64,000 nucleotides of DNA from Pseudaminobacter soli (ex Li et al. 2025) (GCF_003012705.1 NZ_PXYL01000002.1:496001-560000), one strand, 5' to 3'. Shown: positions 6,983-17,900, counted from the first letter of the stretch. Numbers and translations: made by a program. Notes: generated by a model from the letters alone, not told the origin.

Positions 6983-9892
6983 ATGCTCATCAAGCGTTCA
7001 GACCGCCCCGTTCGTCAAACCCATCTTGCAGCATTCGCCGAAGGACAGGGCCTCGCGCGCCTCGACCGACGCAGCTTCCTGCGCCGCTCCGGGCTCGCAG
7101 CCGCAGGGCTTGCAACCATCGGCGCCCTGCCGCTCGCCAATATGCGCAAGGCCAGGGCGGGGCCGCCGCCGGCGCCCGGTGCCACCGTCGAGATCCGCAA
7201 GAACGTCTGCACCCATTGCGCAGTCGGCTGCACGGTCACAGCCGAGGTTTCCAACGGCGTCTGGATCGGCCAGGAACCGAGCTTCGACAGCCCCATCAAT
7301 CGTGGCTCGCATTGCGCCAAGGGCGCGTCCGTGCGCGAGCTGGTGCATAGCGACCGGCGCCTCAAATACCCGCTGAAGATGGTCAATGGCGAGTGGCAGC
7401 GGGCCAGTTGGGACGAGGCGATCTCCGCGATCTGCGACAAGATCATGCAGATACGCGGCACGTCGGGGCCGGATTCCGTCTACTGGCTGGGCTCGGCCAA
7501 GTTCACCAACGAGGGCGCCTATCTGTTCCGTAAGCTCGGCGCCTTCTGGGGCACGAACAACACCGACCATCAGGCCCGCATTTGCCATTCCACCACCGTC
7601 ACCGGTGTCGCCAACACCTGGGGATATGGGGCCATGACCAACAGCATCAACGACATGCGCAACGCCAAGACGTTGCTCTATGTCGGCAGCAATGCGGCTG
7701 AGGCCCATCCGGTCGCCATGCAGCACATGCTGGAGGGCAAGGAGCTCAATAACGCCAACATGATCGTGGTTGACCCGCGCATGACGCGCACGGCCGCCCA
7801 CGCCACCGACTATGTGCGGCTGCGGCCGGGAACGGACATTCCCTTCCTCTACGGGCTGATGTGGCACATCGTGAAGAACGGCTGGGAGGACAAGGAATTC
7901 ATCCAGAGCCGCGTCTATGGCTATGACGATGTGCTGAAGGAAATCGAGAAATGGCCGCCCGACGAAGTCGAGCGCGTCACTGGCGTGCCGGGCGCGCAGG
8001 TCGAACACATCGCCAGGCTGTTTGCCACCGAAAAGCCGGCTACGCTTATCTGGTGCATGGGGCAGACCCAGCACACGGTGGGCACTGCCAATGTTCGCAC
8101 CAGCTGCATCTTGCTGCTGCTGACGGGCAATGTCGGCAAACCCGGCACTGGCGCCAACATCTTGCGTGGGCATGACAACGTTCAGGGCGCCACCGATGTC
8201 GGCCTCGATATCGTTACGCTGCCCTTCTACTACGGCCTCAAGGATACCGCCTGGAAGCATTGGTCGCGCGTCTGGCAGGTGGACTACGACTGGTTCGTAT
8301 CGCGCTTCGACAGCAAGGAAATCATGGAGGCGCCGGGCATACCGCTGACACGCTGGTTCGACGCGGTGCTGCTGCCGAAGGACCAGGTGCATCAGAAGGA
8401 CAATGTGCGAGCGATGTTCGTGCAGGGGCACGCCTCCAACAGCATCACCCGTATCCCGGAATCGCTGAAGGCGCTGGCCAAGCTCGACCTTTTGGTGGTG
8501 GTCGATCCCCACCCGACGACCTGGGCGTCGCTGTCAGTCAAGGCCGGACGCAAGGACGGAACATGGCTCCTGCCGGCTTGCACCCAGTTCGAGGCCAAGG
8601 GCTCGCGTGTCGCCTCCAACCGCTCGCTGCAATGGGGCGAGCAAATCGTTAAGCCCAGCTTCGAGGCCAAGGACGACCTGGAGATCATGTATCTGGTCGC
8701 CCAGAGGCTCGGTTTCGCCGACAAGATGTTCAAGAACATCAAGGTCGAGAACAATCTGCCGGAAGCCGAGGACATATTGCGCGAGATGAACCGCGGCAGC
8801 TGGAGCACCGGCTATTGCGGACAGTCGCCCGAGCGGCTCAAGCTGCACATGGCCAACCAGAAGGATTTCGACCTGGTGACGCTGCGCGCCACGAGCGGGC
8901 CGGCCAAGGGTGACTATTATGGCCTGCCGTGGCCGTGCTGGGGTAAGCCCGAACTGAAGCATCCCGGCACAGCGCTGCTCTACAACACCAACCTGCACGT
9001 GATGGACGGCGGCGGCACATTCCGCGCTCGTTTCGGCGTGGAGCGGGACGGTGTCAACCTGCTGGCGTCCGGCTCCTATTCGCTCGGCTCAGAGATCCAG
9101 GACGGCTATCCCGAATTCACCTATGGGGTGCTCAAGAAGCTCGGCTGGGACCACGACTTGGCACCCGACGAGCTCGCAACCATCCAGCAGATCGGCGGCG
9201 ACAAGGCTGATGCGGTTTCTTGGTCGACCGATCTCTCCGGCGGCATCCAGCGCGTGGCGATGAAGCACGGGTGTCTACCGTATGGCAATGCGCGCGCCCG
9301 CATGAACGCCTTCGGCGTGCCCGACCCGATCCCCGTCCACCGCGAGCCGATCTATACGCCGCGCGTCGACCTGGTGGCGAAGTATCCTACGCGACAGGAC
9401 GAGGTGCAATTCCGCCTGCCCAACATCGGCTTCTCGGTACAGAAATCGGCGGTGGATAGGCAGGTCGCCAAGCAATTCCCGCTCATCTTGACGTCGGGCC
9501 GATTGGTGGAGTTCGAGGGCGGCGGCGAGGAGACACGCTCCAATCCCTGGCTCGCCGAACTGCAGCAGAACATGTTCATCGAGATCAATCCTGCCGATGC
9601 CGGTGAACGTGGCATCGTCAACGGCGCCTGGGTCTGGGTCACGGGCGCGGAGAACAGCTCGAAGGCCAAGGTGCGGGCGCTGGTGACGGAGCGAGTGGGC
9701 AAGGGCGTGGCCTGGATGCCCTTCCACTTCGGCGGCTGGTTCGGCGGCGAGGATCTGCGCCCGAACTATCCGGAAGGCGCTGACCCGATAGTGCTTGGCG
9801 AAAGCGCCAATACCATGACCACCTACGGTTACGACCCGGCAACCGGCATGCAGGAACCGAAGGCCACGCTCTGCCAGATCGCGGCGGCGTAA
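6983..9892 (+). CDS. fdhA: Formate dehydrogenase alpha subunit (Cys-type, TAT-exported)
   Basis: The 969-residue catalytic subunit oxidises formate to CO2 at a bis-MGD Mo or W centre. A twin-arginine leader (LDRRSFLRRSG, residues 27-37) sends it to the periplasm. The [4Fe-4S] ligands are C76, C79, C83 and C111 (C-x2-C-x3-C-x27-C). The position that is selenocysteine in E. coli FdnG is C201 in ARICHSTTV, so no UGA readthrough is needed. The molydopterin-binding domain near the C-terminus contains LTSGRLVEFEGGGEETR and ends in a MTTYGYDPATGMQEPK segment. It is followed by fdhB after 10 bases and fdhC. Close relatives such as nitrate reductase lack this leader and context. Confidence 0.96.
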   Translation: MLIKRSDRPVRQTHLAAFAEGQGLARLDRRSFLRRSGLAAAGLATIGALPLANMRKARAGPPPAPGATVEIRKNVCTHCAVGCTVTAEVSNGVWIGQEPSFDSPINRGSHCAKGASVRELVHSDRRLKYPLKMVNGEWQRASWDEAISAICDKIMQIRGTSGPDSVYWLGSAKFTNEGAYLFRKLGAFWGTNNTDHQARICHSTTVTGVANTWGYGAMTNSINDMRNAKTLLYVGSNAAEAHPVAMQHMLEGKELNNANMIVVDPRMTRTAAHATDYVRLRPGTDIPFLYGLMWHIVKNGWEDKEFIQSRVYGYDDVLKEIEKWPPDEVERVTGVPGAQVEHIARLFATEKPATLIWCMGQTQHTVGTANVRTSCILLLLTGNVGKPGTGANILRGHDNVQGATDVGLDIVTLPFYYGLKDTAWKHWSRVWQVDYDWFVSRFDSKEIMEAPGIPLTRWFDAVLLPKDQVHQKDNVRAMFVQGHASNSITRIPESLKALAKLDLLVVVDPHPTTWASLSVKAGRKDGTWLLPACTQFEAKGSRVASNRSLQWGEQIVKPSFEAKDDLEIMYLVAQRLGFADKMFKNIKVENNLPEAEDILREMNRGSWSTGYCGQSPERLKLHMANQKDFDLVTLRATSGPAKGDYYGLPWPCWGKPELKHPGTALLYNTNLHVMDGGGTFRARFGVERDGVNLLASGSYSLGSEIQDGYPEFTYGVLKKLGWDHDLAPDELATIQQIGGDKADAVSWSTDLSGGIQRVAMKHGCLPYGNARARMNAFGVPDPIPVHREPIYTPRVDLVAKYPTRQDEVQFRLPNIGFSVQKSAVDRQVAKQFPLILTSGRLVEFEGGGEETRSNPWLAELQQNMFIEINPADAGERGIVNGAWVWVTGAENSSKAKVRALVTERVGKGVAWMPFHFGGWFGGEDLRPNYPEGADPIVLGESANTMTTYGYDPATGMQEPKATLCQIAAA

Positions 9893-9902
9893 GGAGGCTA
9901 GA

Positions 9903-10502
9903 ATGGCACGGATGAAGTTTCTCTGCGATGCCGAGCGCTGCATCGAATGCAATGCCTGCGTCACCGCCTGCAAGAATGAACACGAGGTGCCGTGGGGCAT
10001 CAACAGACGCCGCGTGGTTACGATCAATGACGGCCTGCCGGGCGAGCGCTCGGTGTCCATGGCCTGCATGCACTGCACGGACGCGCCCTGCATGGCGGTG
10101 TGTCCGGTCAACTGCATCTACACCACCGACGACGGCGTGGTGCTGCATGACAAGGACCAGTGTATCGGCTGTGGCTATTGCTTCTACGCCTGTCCCTTCG
10201 GCGCGCCGCAATATCCGCGCCTCGGCAATTTCGGTTCGCGCGGCAAGATGGACAAATGCACCTACTGCGCCGGTGGGCCGGAGCCGACCGGCAGCAAGGA
10301 GGAGTATGAGAAATACGGGGCCAATCGCCTCGCGGAAGGCAAGCTGCCGCTGTGCGCCGAGATGTGCGCGACCAAGTCGCTTCTGGCCGGCGACGGCGAA
10401 GTCATCGAGCAGATATTCCGCGAACGGGTGGATCAGCGCGGCTACAGCTCAGGCGCCTGGGGATGGAAGACCGCCTATGGCGAAGAGGTCAGCAAATCGT
10501 AA
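9903..10502 (+). CDS. fdhB: Formate dehydrogenase beta (iron-sulfur) subunit
   Basis: 199 residues with sixteen cysteines arranged for four [4Fe-4S] clusters: C13/16/19/23, C55/58/63/67, C87/90/93/97, and C119/122 with C151/155. It passes electrons from FdhA to the cytochrome b subunit. Unlike E. coli FdnH (about 290 residues) it lacks a C-terminal membrane helix, which fits the shorter FDH3-type beta subunits. A strong AAGGAGG precedes the ATG at 9903. Translation is probably coupled to fdhA. Confidence 0.95.
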   Translation: MARMKFLCDAERCIECNACVTACKNEHEVPWGINRRRVVTINDGLPGERSVSMACMHCTDAPCMAVCPVNCIYTTDDGVVLHDKDQCIGCGYCFYACPFGAPQYPRLGNFGSRGKMDKCTYCAGGPEPTGSKEEYEKYGANRLAEGKLPLCAEMCATKSLLAGDGEVIEQIFRERVDQRGYSSGAWGWKTAYGEEVSKS

Positions 10503-10560
10503 TGGCCCCGCCGCGGCCAGGGTGCTGCGACCGCCAACGATGAGCAAGGGAGGATGAGAC

Positions 10561-11586
10561 ATGAGCAGTCTTGCCGCCGCAATTCGCAATATCGCAGGCG
10601 CTTGCGTTCTCGCGGGACTGACGATGCTTTCCTCTCCCATCAGCGCTCAGGAACAAACGCAGCAACCCGCGACGACGATCATCAATCCGACAGCGCAAGG
10701 CGTGACCGAGCAACAGCTTCTGCAGCAGGAGCCGCGTATCACCGGACGCATCATCATACCCGATAAGAGGGCCGCGGTGTTGATTCAACCAGCCGGCAGG
10801 GAATGGCGCGCCTTTCATGAGATCGCACTGCGATGGATCGCTGCCATTGCGATACTTGGCATGCTCGTCATCCTGGTCGCATTCTATCTGACGCGCGGCA
10901 TGGTGCGGCTGGAAAGCGGCCGCTCTGGCCGCACCATCGTGCGCTTCAATGCCTTCGAGCGTTTCGTGCACTGGATGACAGCAACCTGCTTTATCATTCT
11001 CGGACTTACGGGCCTCAACATAACCTTCGGCAAGAAATTGCTGATGCCATTGATGGGGCATGACGCTTTTTCGACGTGGTCCGAGTGGGCCAAGTATGCG
11101 CACAACTATCTCAGCTTCCCTTTCACTATTGGCGTGGTGCTCATCTTCCTGATGTGGCTGGGAGGGAACATTCCCAACAAGACAGACGTCGAATGGCTGA
11201 AGCGAGGTGGCGGCATTGTCGGCCACGACCATCCGCCAGCGGATAGGTTCAATGCCGGCCAGAAGGCCGTCTATTGGATAGTCGTGCTGGGTGGTGCGGC
11301 AGTGGCTATCAGCGGCTATGTGCTGATCTTTCCCTTCTACGGCACCGACATAGGCAACATGCACGCGGCCCACATGGTTCATTCCATCGTGGCTGTGCTG
11401 TTCTTCGCGGTGATGCTCGCTCACATCTATATCGGGACGATCGGCATGCAAGGTGCCTTCGAGGCGATGGGGAAGGGCACCGTGGATGTCAACTGGGCGA
11501 AGGAGCACCACAGCCTTTGGCTCGAGAAGGAGGTCAAGGCCGACAAGCTACCCGAACAGGATTTGCGGTCGACACCCGCCGAGTAA
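10561..11586 (+). CDS. fdhC: Formate dehydrogenase gamma subunit (cytochrome b556)
   Basis: The 341-residue membrane subunit anchors FDH and passes electrons to quinone. It has a signal-like N-terminal helix (residues 8-31, ending PISAQ), a periplasmic stretch of about 50 residues, then a helix at about 88-112 and the four-helix cytochrome b core. Candidate haem-ligand histidines lie in ERFVHWMTATCF, KYAHNYLS, HAAHMVHSIVAV and MLAHIYIG. E. coli FdnI is about 217 residues; the extra N-terminal part is common in the longer FdhC type. AGGGAGGATGAGAC precedes the ATG. It is the last gene of the unit and converges on the sensor kinase gene. Confidence 0.93.
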   Translation: MSSLAAAIRNIAGACVLAGLTMLSSPISAQEQTQQPATTIINPTAQGVTEQQLLQQEPRITGRIIIPDKRAAVLIQPAGREWRAFHEIALRWIAAIAILGMLVILVAFYLTRGMVRLESGRSGRTIVRFNAFERFVHWMTATCFIILGLTGLNITFGKKLLMPLMGHDAFSTWSEWAKYAHNYLSFPFTIGVVLIFLMWLGGNIPNKTDVEWLKRGGGIVGHDHPPADRFNAGQKAVYWIVVLGGAAVAISGYVLIFPFYGTDIGNMHAAHMVHSIVAVLFFAVMLAHIYIGTIGMQGAFEAMGKGTVDVNWAKEHHSLWLEKEVKADKLPEQDLRSTPAE

Positions 11587-11632
11587 CGACGAAGCTCTCA
11601 TCAGAGAACCGGCCTGGACGGCGCTTTCTTGG

Positions 11633-12883
11633 TCAGGCGCGGTTGAACGCGATCTTCTGGACGAGACCGCCTCCAGGACGATTGGCGAGTGTGATCGTCC
11701 CACCGTAGCGATCGATGATCTCTTTTGCGATTGCTAGGCCAAGGCCCGCACCTGGGACGGACTGCCGGCGCGCTGGGTCGACCCGGAAGAATGGCTCGAA
11801 TGCCTTGTCCAAAAGCTCTGGGGGGATGCCGGGGCCATCGTCACTGATGGTGACGATGGCCTGACCATTGCTTGTTTGGAGCTCGACGGTCGCGCCCTTG
11901 CCGTGTGTGGCGGCGTTCACGATGAGGTTGCGCAACGCCCGCCGAAGGTTGAGCGCGCCCGCCCGTACGCAAGCTTGATCGGCGCTCACTAGTCTGGCCC
12001 GAAGCTTCAGCGCGGTCAGCTCGGAGACGATTTCTTTTAGCAGCCTGTCGAGCGCTACGGGCTCAGAGAGGTCCTGCGACTGCACCTCCTCGCGCACCAG
12101 GCTGATGGCGCTGTCGGCGATGCGGTCCAGTTCGTCCAGGTCATTCAGCCACTTCTCGCGGTCTTCCTCCGGGAGGAATTCCGCGCGCAAGCGCAGGCGG
12201 GTCATCGGCGTGCGCAGATCGTGGCCGGCGGCGGCGACCAGGCGCATGCGCCCCTCCATGGCGGCCTTGAGCCGGGCCGATAGATGGTTGAGCGCGCGCG
12301 CCGTCGCGCGCAGCTCGCCCGAACCTGTCTCGGGCAGCGGCGCCAGCACGCCGTCGGGCCCAATCCTCGCCACCGCCGCCTGCAGCATCTCGAGCGGACG
12401 AGTCAGCACGGACGTGAAGTACAGGGCAACGACCGTGACCCCGAGCACGATCAGCGTTATCCAGCCGGCCAGAACGAACCAGGCATCCCGTGGGGGCGAG
12501 AAGTCAGGGAAGTCGACAACCAGCCAGTGACTGTCCGGCAATTGCACGGAAGCGGTCTTGCCCACGCGGCCAGGCGTAGAGGTCACGACAGCGGCGGGCG
12601 CCGCTCCACGGTCTCGCAGTGTGTTCCCGAGAATGCGGGTAAGTTTCGCGTCCTGTTGACCCGCGGCCGGCTGGTCGCGAATGTCAATTCCGGCAGCGCG
12701 CGCACGCTCGCCGTTTTCGGACGCGACGCGAGCAAGCAATTCGACTTGGCGCAAGACGGGCTGCAAGCCCCCCTCGGGCTCAGGTTCGCCGATGACGCTG
12801 ACGGCGGCAAGCGTAGCCAAGCCGACGACGGTTATGATCGCCACGATCAACAGTAGCGCGATGCGCATGCGAAGCGAAGTCAT
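11633..12883 (-). CDS. Sensor histidine kinase (EnvZ-like)
   Basis: 416 residues: membrane helix 1 at about 8-30, a periplasmic sensor region of about 100 residues, helix 2 at about 135-158, a HAMP linker, the phospho-acceptor H221 in AAGHDLRTPMTRLRLR, then an HATPase domain with NLIVNAATHG, DDGPGIPPE and GAGLGLAIAK. The gene overlaps its response regulator by four bases (12880-12883). Both are divergent from an RND efflux operon, which they probably control. The signal cannot be deduced. Confidence 0.93.
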   Translation of the reverse strand: MTSLRMRIALLLIVAIITVVGLATLAAVSVIGEPEPEGGLQPVLRQVELLARVASENGERARAAGIDIRDQPAAGQQDAKLTRILGNTLRDRGAAPAAVVTSTPGRVGKTASVQLPDSHWLVVDFPDFSPPRDAWFVLAGWITLIVLGVTVVALYFTSVLTRPLEMLQAAVARIGPDGVLAPLPETGSGELRATARALNHLSARLKAAMEGRMRLVAAAGHDLRTPMTRLRLRAEFLPEEDREKWLNDLDELDRIADSAISLVREEVQSQDLSEPVALDRLLKEIVSELTALKLRARLVSADQACVRAGALNLRRALRNLIVNAATHGKGATVELQTSNGQAIVTISDDGPGIPPELLDKAFEPFFRVDPARRQSVPGAGLGLAIAKEIIDRYGGTITLANRPGGGLVQKIAFNRA

Positions 12884-13605
12884 GGCTGGGCGTCCACTGC
12901 TTCGACACGCACGGCGAATTGGTAGCCGCCATTCCGCACTGTCTTGAACAGCGGTCTTTCCGGAGCTTCGCCCAGCTTGCGCCTCAACCGGCTCATCAAA
13001 ACGTCGATCGAGCGATCCGTCGGGTCGCGCTCGCGGCCTTGCGTCAGGTCAAGAAGCTGGTCGCGCGAAAGCAGCCTGCCAGGTCTTTCGAGAAAGACCT
13101 GAAGCAGATCGAACTCCGCTGCAGTCAGATCGACAGGGCTCCCTTCGGGTCCGGTGATGTGGCGGGTGTCCGGCTCGAGCGTGTAGCCGGCGAAACGATA
13201 GCCCTGGGCGCGGGGGCCGGTCGCGCCTTCCGAGGCGGTTCGCCGCAGGACAGCGCGTATCCGTGCCGTAAGCTCGCGTGGATTGAACGGCTTGCCCAGA
13301 TAGTCGTCCGCGCCGAGCTCCAGCCCGACGATCCTGTCGACGTCTTCCTTCAAGGCGGTAAGCAGGATCACCGGCATATGAGGTGTTTGATCACGCAGGC
13401 CCCGGCAGATGTCGAGCCCCGAGCCATCCGGCAGCATCACATCCAGTACGATCAGGTCGAAGTGGCCGGACGCCATTTTCTGTTCGCACTCGCGCTTGTC
13501 CGCAGCGACGGACACGCGAAAACCCTGACTATCCAGGTAGCGGCTCAGGAGGGTTCGGATTTCGCGATCGTCGTCGACGACAAGGATATGCGGTGCCTGC
13601 TGCAT
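12880..13605 (-). CDS. OmpR-family response regulator
   Basis: From the ATG at 13605 the protein is 241 residues, the normal OmpR length. The receiver domain begins HILVVDDDREIR, the phospho-acceptor is D55 in LIVLDVMLPDGSG, and the C-terminal winged helix ends with RSIDVLMSRLRRKLGE and TVRNGGYQF. The frame stays open upstream to 13887, but that part would overlap the divergent efflux adaptor and has no receiver homology, so the shorter start is preferred. It pairs with the kinase gene it overlaps. Confidence 0.93.
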   Translation of the reverse strand: MQQAPHILVVDDDREIRTLLSRYLDSQGFRVSVAADKRECEQKMASGHFDLIVLDVMLPDGSGLDICRGLRDQTPHMPVILLTALKEDVDRIVGLELGADDYLGKPFNPRELTARIRAVLRRTASEGATGPRAQGYRFAGYTLEPDTRHITGPEGSPVDLTAAEFDLLQVFLERPGRLLSRDQLLDLTQGRERDPTDRSIDVLMSRLRRKLGEAPERPLFKTVRNGGYQFAVRVEAVDAQP

Positions 13606-13810
13606 CAGCTTGTGCTCGTTGCGGTCTGTTCGGAGGCAATTATAGGGTCTCTCGCGGAGAACCCGCGCGACAATTTTGCAACCGAATGTTGCTGCCCGGC
13701 CATCAGCAACATTCAGATACATATTCGCCTTTGCGGGACACGCCGAGAAACAAACCGACGCATCGCAGCAAAGGATGCTTCCTATTCTCACCGCCACCAC
13801 GGACGAGGAT

Positions 13811-14944
13811 ATGAACAAGATAATGCGTAGACGATATTTTCTTGTCGGGACGCTCCCTGCTCTAGCGGCAGTCTCGGCGATCTTCATGGCCTATGGCCGG
13901 CCCAATTCCGTAGCCCCAACTGATGAGCCGGCGGCCTCGCAAGCGGCCTCACTGACGGTAGCCGTCGAGCCGGTCCAGGCCGAACAGGTCGCCTCGGTCG
14001 TCGCTGGCACCGGCTCGGTGACTGCTTGGCAGGAAGCCGCTATCAGCACTGAATCCGGCGGCATGCAGTTGACCGAAGTCCTCGTCGAGGAAGGCGACCG
14101 CGTGAAGAAGGGAGACGTGCTCGCGCGCCTCGATAGCTCGCTGCTTAGGGCGCAACTCACCGAGCAGGAGGCTGCAATCGAGCAGGCACGCGCCACGCTG
14201 GCGTCCGCCGAAATGGCCTCGGCCCGCGCCGAAAAGCTGCTCAAGAGCAGCGCGGTCAGCGTCGAGACCGCCGAAGGAAAGGCGACCGCTGTGCAGACAG
14301 GCCGTGCGCAAGTGGCCCAGGCAGAAGCTGCGGCCAATCGGATCAGGGTCCAAGTCGACCGGACCGAGATCACCGCGCCTTTCGATGGAGTTATTGCCAG
14401 CAAGCCCGCCGTGGTCGGCTCGATCGTTCAGGCGGGAACTGAACTCATGACAATCATTCGAGACGACCGACTGGAGGTCGAAGTGCGGCTCCCCGACAAG
14501 GACCTGCCTTCCATTGCACGCGGCCAGAAGGCAACCGTGACGGATGCCGCCGGCAGGATCAGCGCGGGCACGGTATCGTCCGTCGCAGAAAAGGTCGATC
14601 GGGCTACCCGGCTCGGCACCGTCCGGATCGCTCTGGAAAACGGCGCCGGGCTCAAGCCGGGCATGTTCGCCCGCGTCTCGATCGACGCCTCGAACCGGCC
14701 CGCGCTGACGGTTGCCGAGAACGCGTTGGTCTGGCGCGGCAGCAAGCCCGCTGTTTTCGTGCTCGGCGACGACGGCAAGGTCAAGTCGAGAAGCGTGGAA
14801 ACCGGCCAACGAGCGGGCGGCCGCGTCGCCATTCTATCCGGCCTCTCCGAGGGAGAGAGCATCGTCGTCTCCGGGGCCGGCTTCCTGAGCGACGGCAACC
14901 TCGTTCGCGTGAGCGACAGCGCGGCGACCGCGAGCGCGGAGTAA
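13811..14944 (+). CDS. RND efflux periplasmic adaptor (membrane fusion protein)
   Basis: From the ATG at 13811 the protein is 377 residues. It has an N-terminal membrane/signal segment (RRRYFLVGTLPALAAVSAIF), a lipoyl half-motif (VEEGDRVKKGDVLARLD), a helical hairpin of about 60 residues, the second lipoyl half (TEITAPFDGVIAS), and a beta-barrel with LEVEVRLPDKDLP. The frame is open 135 bases further upstream, but that part overlaps the regulator's leader and is not protein-like. The adaptor links the pump encoded six bases downstream to an outer-membrane channel; no channel gene is present here. Confidence 0.92.
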   Translation: MNKIMRRRYFLVGTLPALAAVSAIFMAYGRPNSVAPTDEPAASQAASLTVAVEPVQAEQVASVVAGTGSVTAWQEAAISTESGGMQLTEVLVEEGDRVKKGDVLARLDSSLLRAQLTEQEAAIEQARATLASAEMASARAEKLLKSSAVSVETAEGKATAVQTGRAQVAQAEAAANRIRVQVDRTEITAPFDGVIASKPAVVGSIVQAGTELMTIIRDDRLEVEVRLPDKDLPSIARGQKATVTDAAGRISAGTVSSVAEKVDRATRLGTVRIALENGAGLKPGMFARVSIDASNRPALTVAENALVWRGSKPAVFVLGDDGKVKSRSVETGQRAGGRVAILSGLSEGESIVVSGAGFLSDGNLVRVSDSAATASAE

Positions 14945-14950
14945 TCCAGA

Positions 14951-17900
14951 ATGAATGCCATCTCGTCCTGGTCGATCCGCAATCCGGTTCCCACCATCGT
15001 CCTGTTCCTGTCGCTGACGGTGGCGGGGATCTGGGGCTTCATGCAACTCCGCATTAACAACACACCCGATATCGACCTACCCACCGTTACCGTCTCGGTC
15101 TCCCAGCCGGGTGCGGCGCCCAGCGAGATGGAAGTCCAGGTCGCGCAGGTGATCGAGAACGCGGTCGCCACGCTCGATGGCGTGGACGACGCCTCCACAA
15201 GCCTCAACGAGGGTTCGGCCACAATCACCGTCGAGTTTGCGCTGAACACAGATCCCGAACAAGCGACCAACGACGTCCGCAACGCAGTTTCCAGTGTGCA
15301 GGCCGACCTGCCGGCCGGCGCTTCGGAACCGGTGGTCACGCGTGTCAACGCCAGCGGCAACGCGTTGCTCTCCTTCGTGGTCGAGGCGTCCTCGATGGCG
15401 CCAGACGAGCTGTCCTGGTATATCGATAACGATGTTGCCAAGGCGCTGCTCGGCGTAGCCGACGTATCCAAGATCGAGCGGTCCGGCGGTGTCGACCGGG
15501 TGATCCGCGTCGAACTCGATCCGAACAGGCTGGCAGCACTCGGCGTGAGCGCGGCCGATGTCAGCCAGAAGCTCGCCTCTATCAACGTCAACCAGCCAGG
15601 CGGTCGCACGACAATCGGCGGGCGCGAGCAATCGGTTCGTACGCTTGGCGCTGTCACCACCGTAGAGGCGCTGGCAGACACGCGCATCCCGCTATCCAAC
15701 GGCAGCGACGTGAAGCTCTCGGACCTCGGAACGGTGGTGGACAGCTGGGAAAAGCCGCGCCAGACCGCCTTCCTCGATGGACGAGAAGTGGTGTCCTTCA
15801 GCGTCTTCCGTTCCGTTGGCTCCAGCGAGGTCAAGGTGGTGGAGAAGGTGCGTGACAAGGTCGCCGAGATCGATGCGGCAAATACCGACGCGCGCTTCAC
15901 CGAGGTGACCTCGTCGTCCGGCTTTGTCGAGGAAAGCTATGACGCTGCAATCGAGGCGCTTTGGCTCGGCGCGCTGCTGGCGATCGGGGTAGTCTGGGCC
16001 TTCCTGCGTGATATCCGAGCCACGCTGGTGGCCGCGGTCGCCATGCCGCTGTCGCTCATCCCAACCTTCGCGGTGATGGCGTGGCTCGACATCTCGCTCA
16101 ACAACATCACGCTGCTCGCGCTCTCGCTTGTGGTCGGCATCCTCGTCGACGACGCCATCGTCGAGATCGAGAACATCGTGCGGCACATGCGGCAAACCGG
16201 GAATGGCGCCTATAAGGCCGCCCTGGAGGCCGCGGACGAGATCGGCCTGGCCGTCGTGGCAACGACAGCGACCATCGTGGCAGTCTTCCTGCCCGTCGCC
16301 TTCATGCCCGGCATCCCAGGCAAAATGTTCCTGACATTCGCGGTGGCCGTCTGCGTGTCGGTGCTGTTTTCGCTGGTGGTTGCCCGCATGCTAACGCCGC
16401 TGATGGGCGCATATCTGGTGCGTTCCGGCGGCCACGGCGAAGAGGACATGCCAGCCTGGGTGCCGACCTATCTCTGGCTGCTTCGGCTGGCGCTCAGATA
16501 CCGCTGGGCCACGCTTCTTGCCGGCGTCGCCTTCTTTGTCGGCTCCATGCTGATGGCGACGCGGCTCCCCACCGAGTTCATGGCCGCGGCCGACCGCGGG
16601 CGCTCGATCATGTCAGTCCAGTTGCCGCCTGGCGCCACCATCACGCAGACTTCGTCCGTGGTGACGCAGATCACCGACCGCCTGAAGGACGATCCTGCGG
16701 TAAAGAGCATCTTTGCCACCGTGGGAACGGCCTCGCAATCAGGCGGCGGTCCGAACAGGGGGTCCACTGCGTCGGAGGTTCGCACCGCCAATGTCACTAT
16801 CAACCTCGTACCGCGGAGCGAGCGGCATCTGTCGCAGCAGGAATTCGAGGCGGAGGCCACCGAAAAGCTGCGCGACATTCCCGGCGCGCGCATGCAGTTC
16901 GGTGGCGATGGTCTCTCTGGCTCCAAGGTTTCGGTGACGCTGGTGAGCGCTGATCCGGACGCATTGCAGTCGGCAAGCGAGGCACTGCTCGAACAGATGA
17001 AGACCGTACCCGGCCTCGCCAACCCGAACTCGACGGCTATGAGCACCAAGCCGGAGCTGATTTTCCGGCCGGATAATGCACGGGCGTCGGAACTCGGCGT
17101 CACGCCGACGGAAATCGCAATGACGGTGAAGGTGGCCACGATCGGCGACAACGACTCGAGCTTGCCGAAATTCAATCTTGGCGATCGTCAGATTCCGATC
17201 GTAGTGACCTTGCCGGACGAGGCGATAGCCGATCCCACCACGCTTGCCATTCTGCCGTTGATCGGCAGCAAGGGTACGGTGCCGCTTGGATCGGTGGCCG
17301 AGATCAGCTTCGATGCCGGACCAAACAGCATCACGCGCGTGGGTCGCAACCGCAGCGCGACCGTCGAAGCGGAGCTTTCGGGGATCACGCTCGGCGAGGC
17401 GACCACGGCGATCCGGGCGCTGCCCGTCATGCAGAACCTACCCGCCGGCGTGAACGACCTGGCTCGCGGCGATTCGGCCCGCATGCAGGAGCTTTTCTCC
17501 GGCTTTGCCATGGCAATCATCTCCGGCGTGCTCCTGATGTATCTGACGCTGGTGCTGCTGTTCAAAAGCTTCGTCCAGCCGGTCACCATCCTGGTAGCGC
17601 TGCCACTCTCCATCGGTGGGGCGCTAGGCTTCCTGCTGCTGACCGGCAAGGCGCTCGGCATTTCGACTCTCATCGGCCTTCTGATGCTGATGGGCATCGC
17701 CGCGAAGAACTCCATCCTGCTGGTCGAGTACGCACTCATCGCCGAAAAGCAGCCCGGCATGAGCCGGCTGGAAGCTCTTCTGGATGCCGCCAGGAAGCGG
17801 GCACGGCCGATCGTCATGACCTCGATCGCGATGGGCGCCGGCATGCTGCCGATCGCGCTCGGCATCGGCGCGGATGCGGAGACCCGCATGCCTATGGCGA

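Noticed and set aside
6998-8512. Minus-strand frame of 504 codons over fdhA
   Set aside because: Antisense to a fully conserved molybdoenzyme; composition reflects GC-rich third positions.
13606-13887. N-terminal extension of the response regulator
   Set aside because: The extension overlaps the start of the efflux adaptor, has no receiver homology, and the ATG at 13605 gives the normal length.
14428-15900. Minus-strand frame of 490 codons over the efflux genes
   Set aside because: Antisense to the RND adaptor and pump; Ser/Thr-rich shadow sequence.
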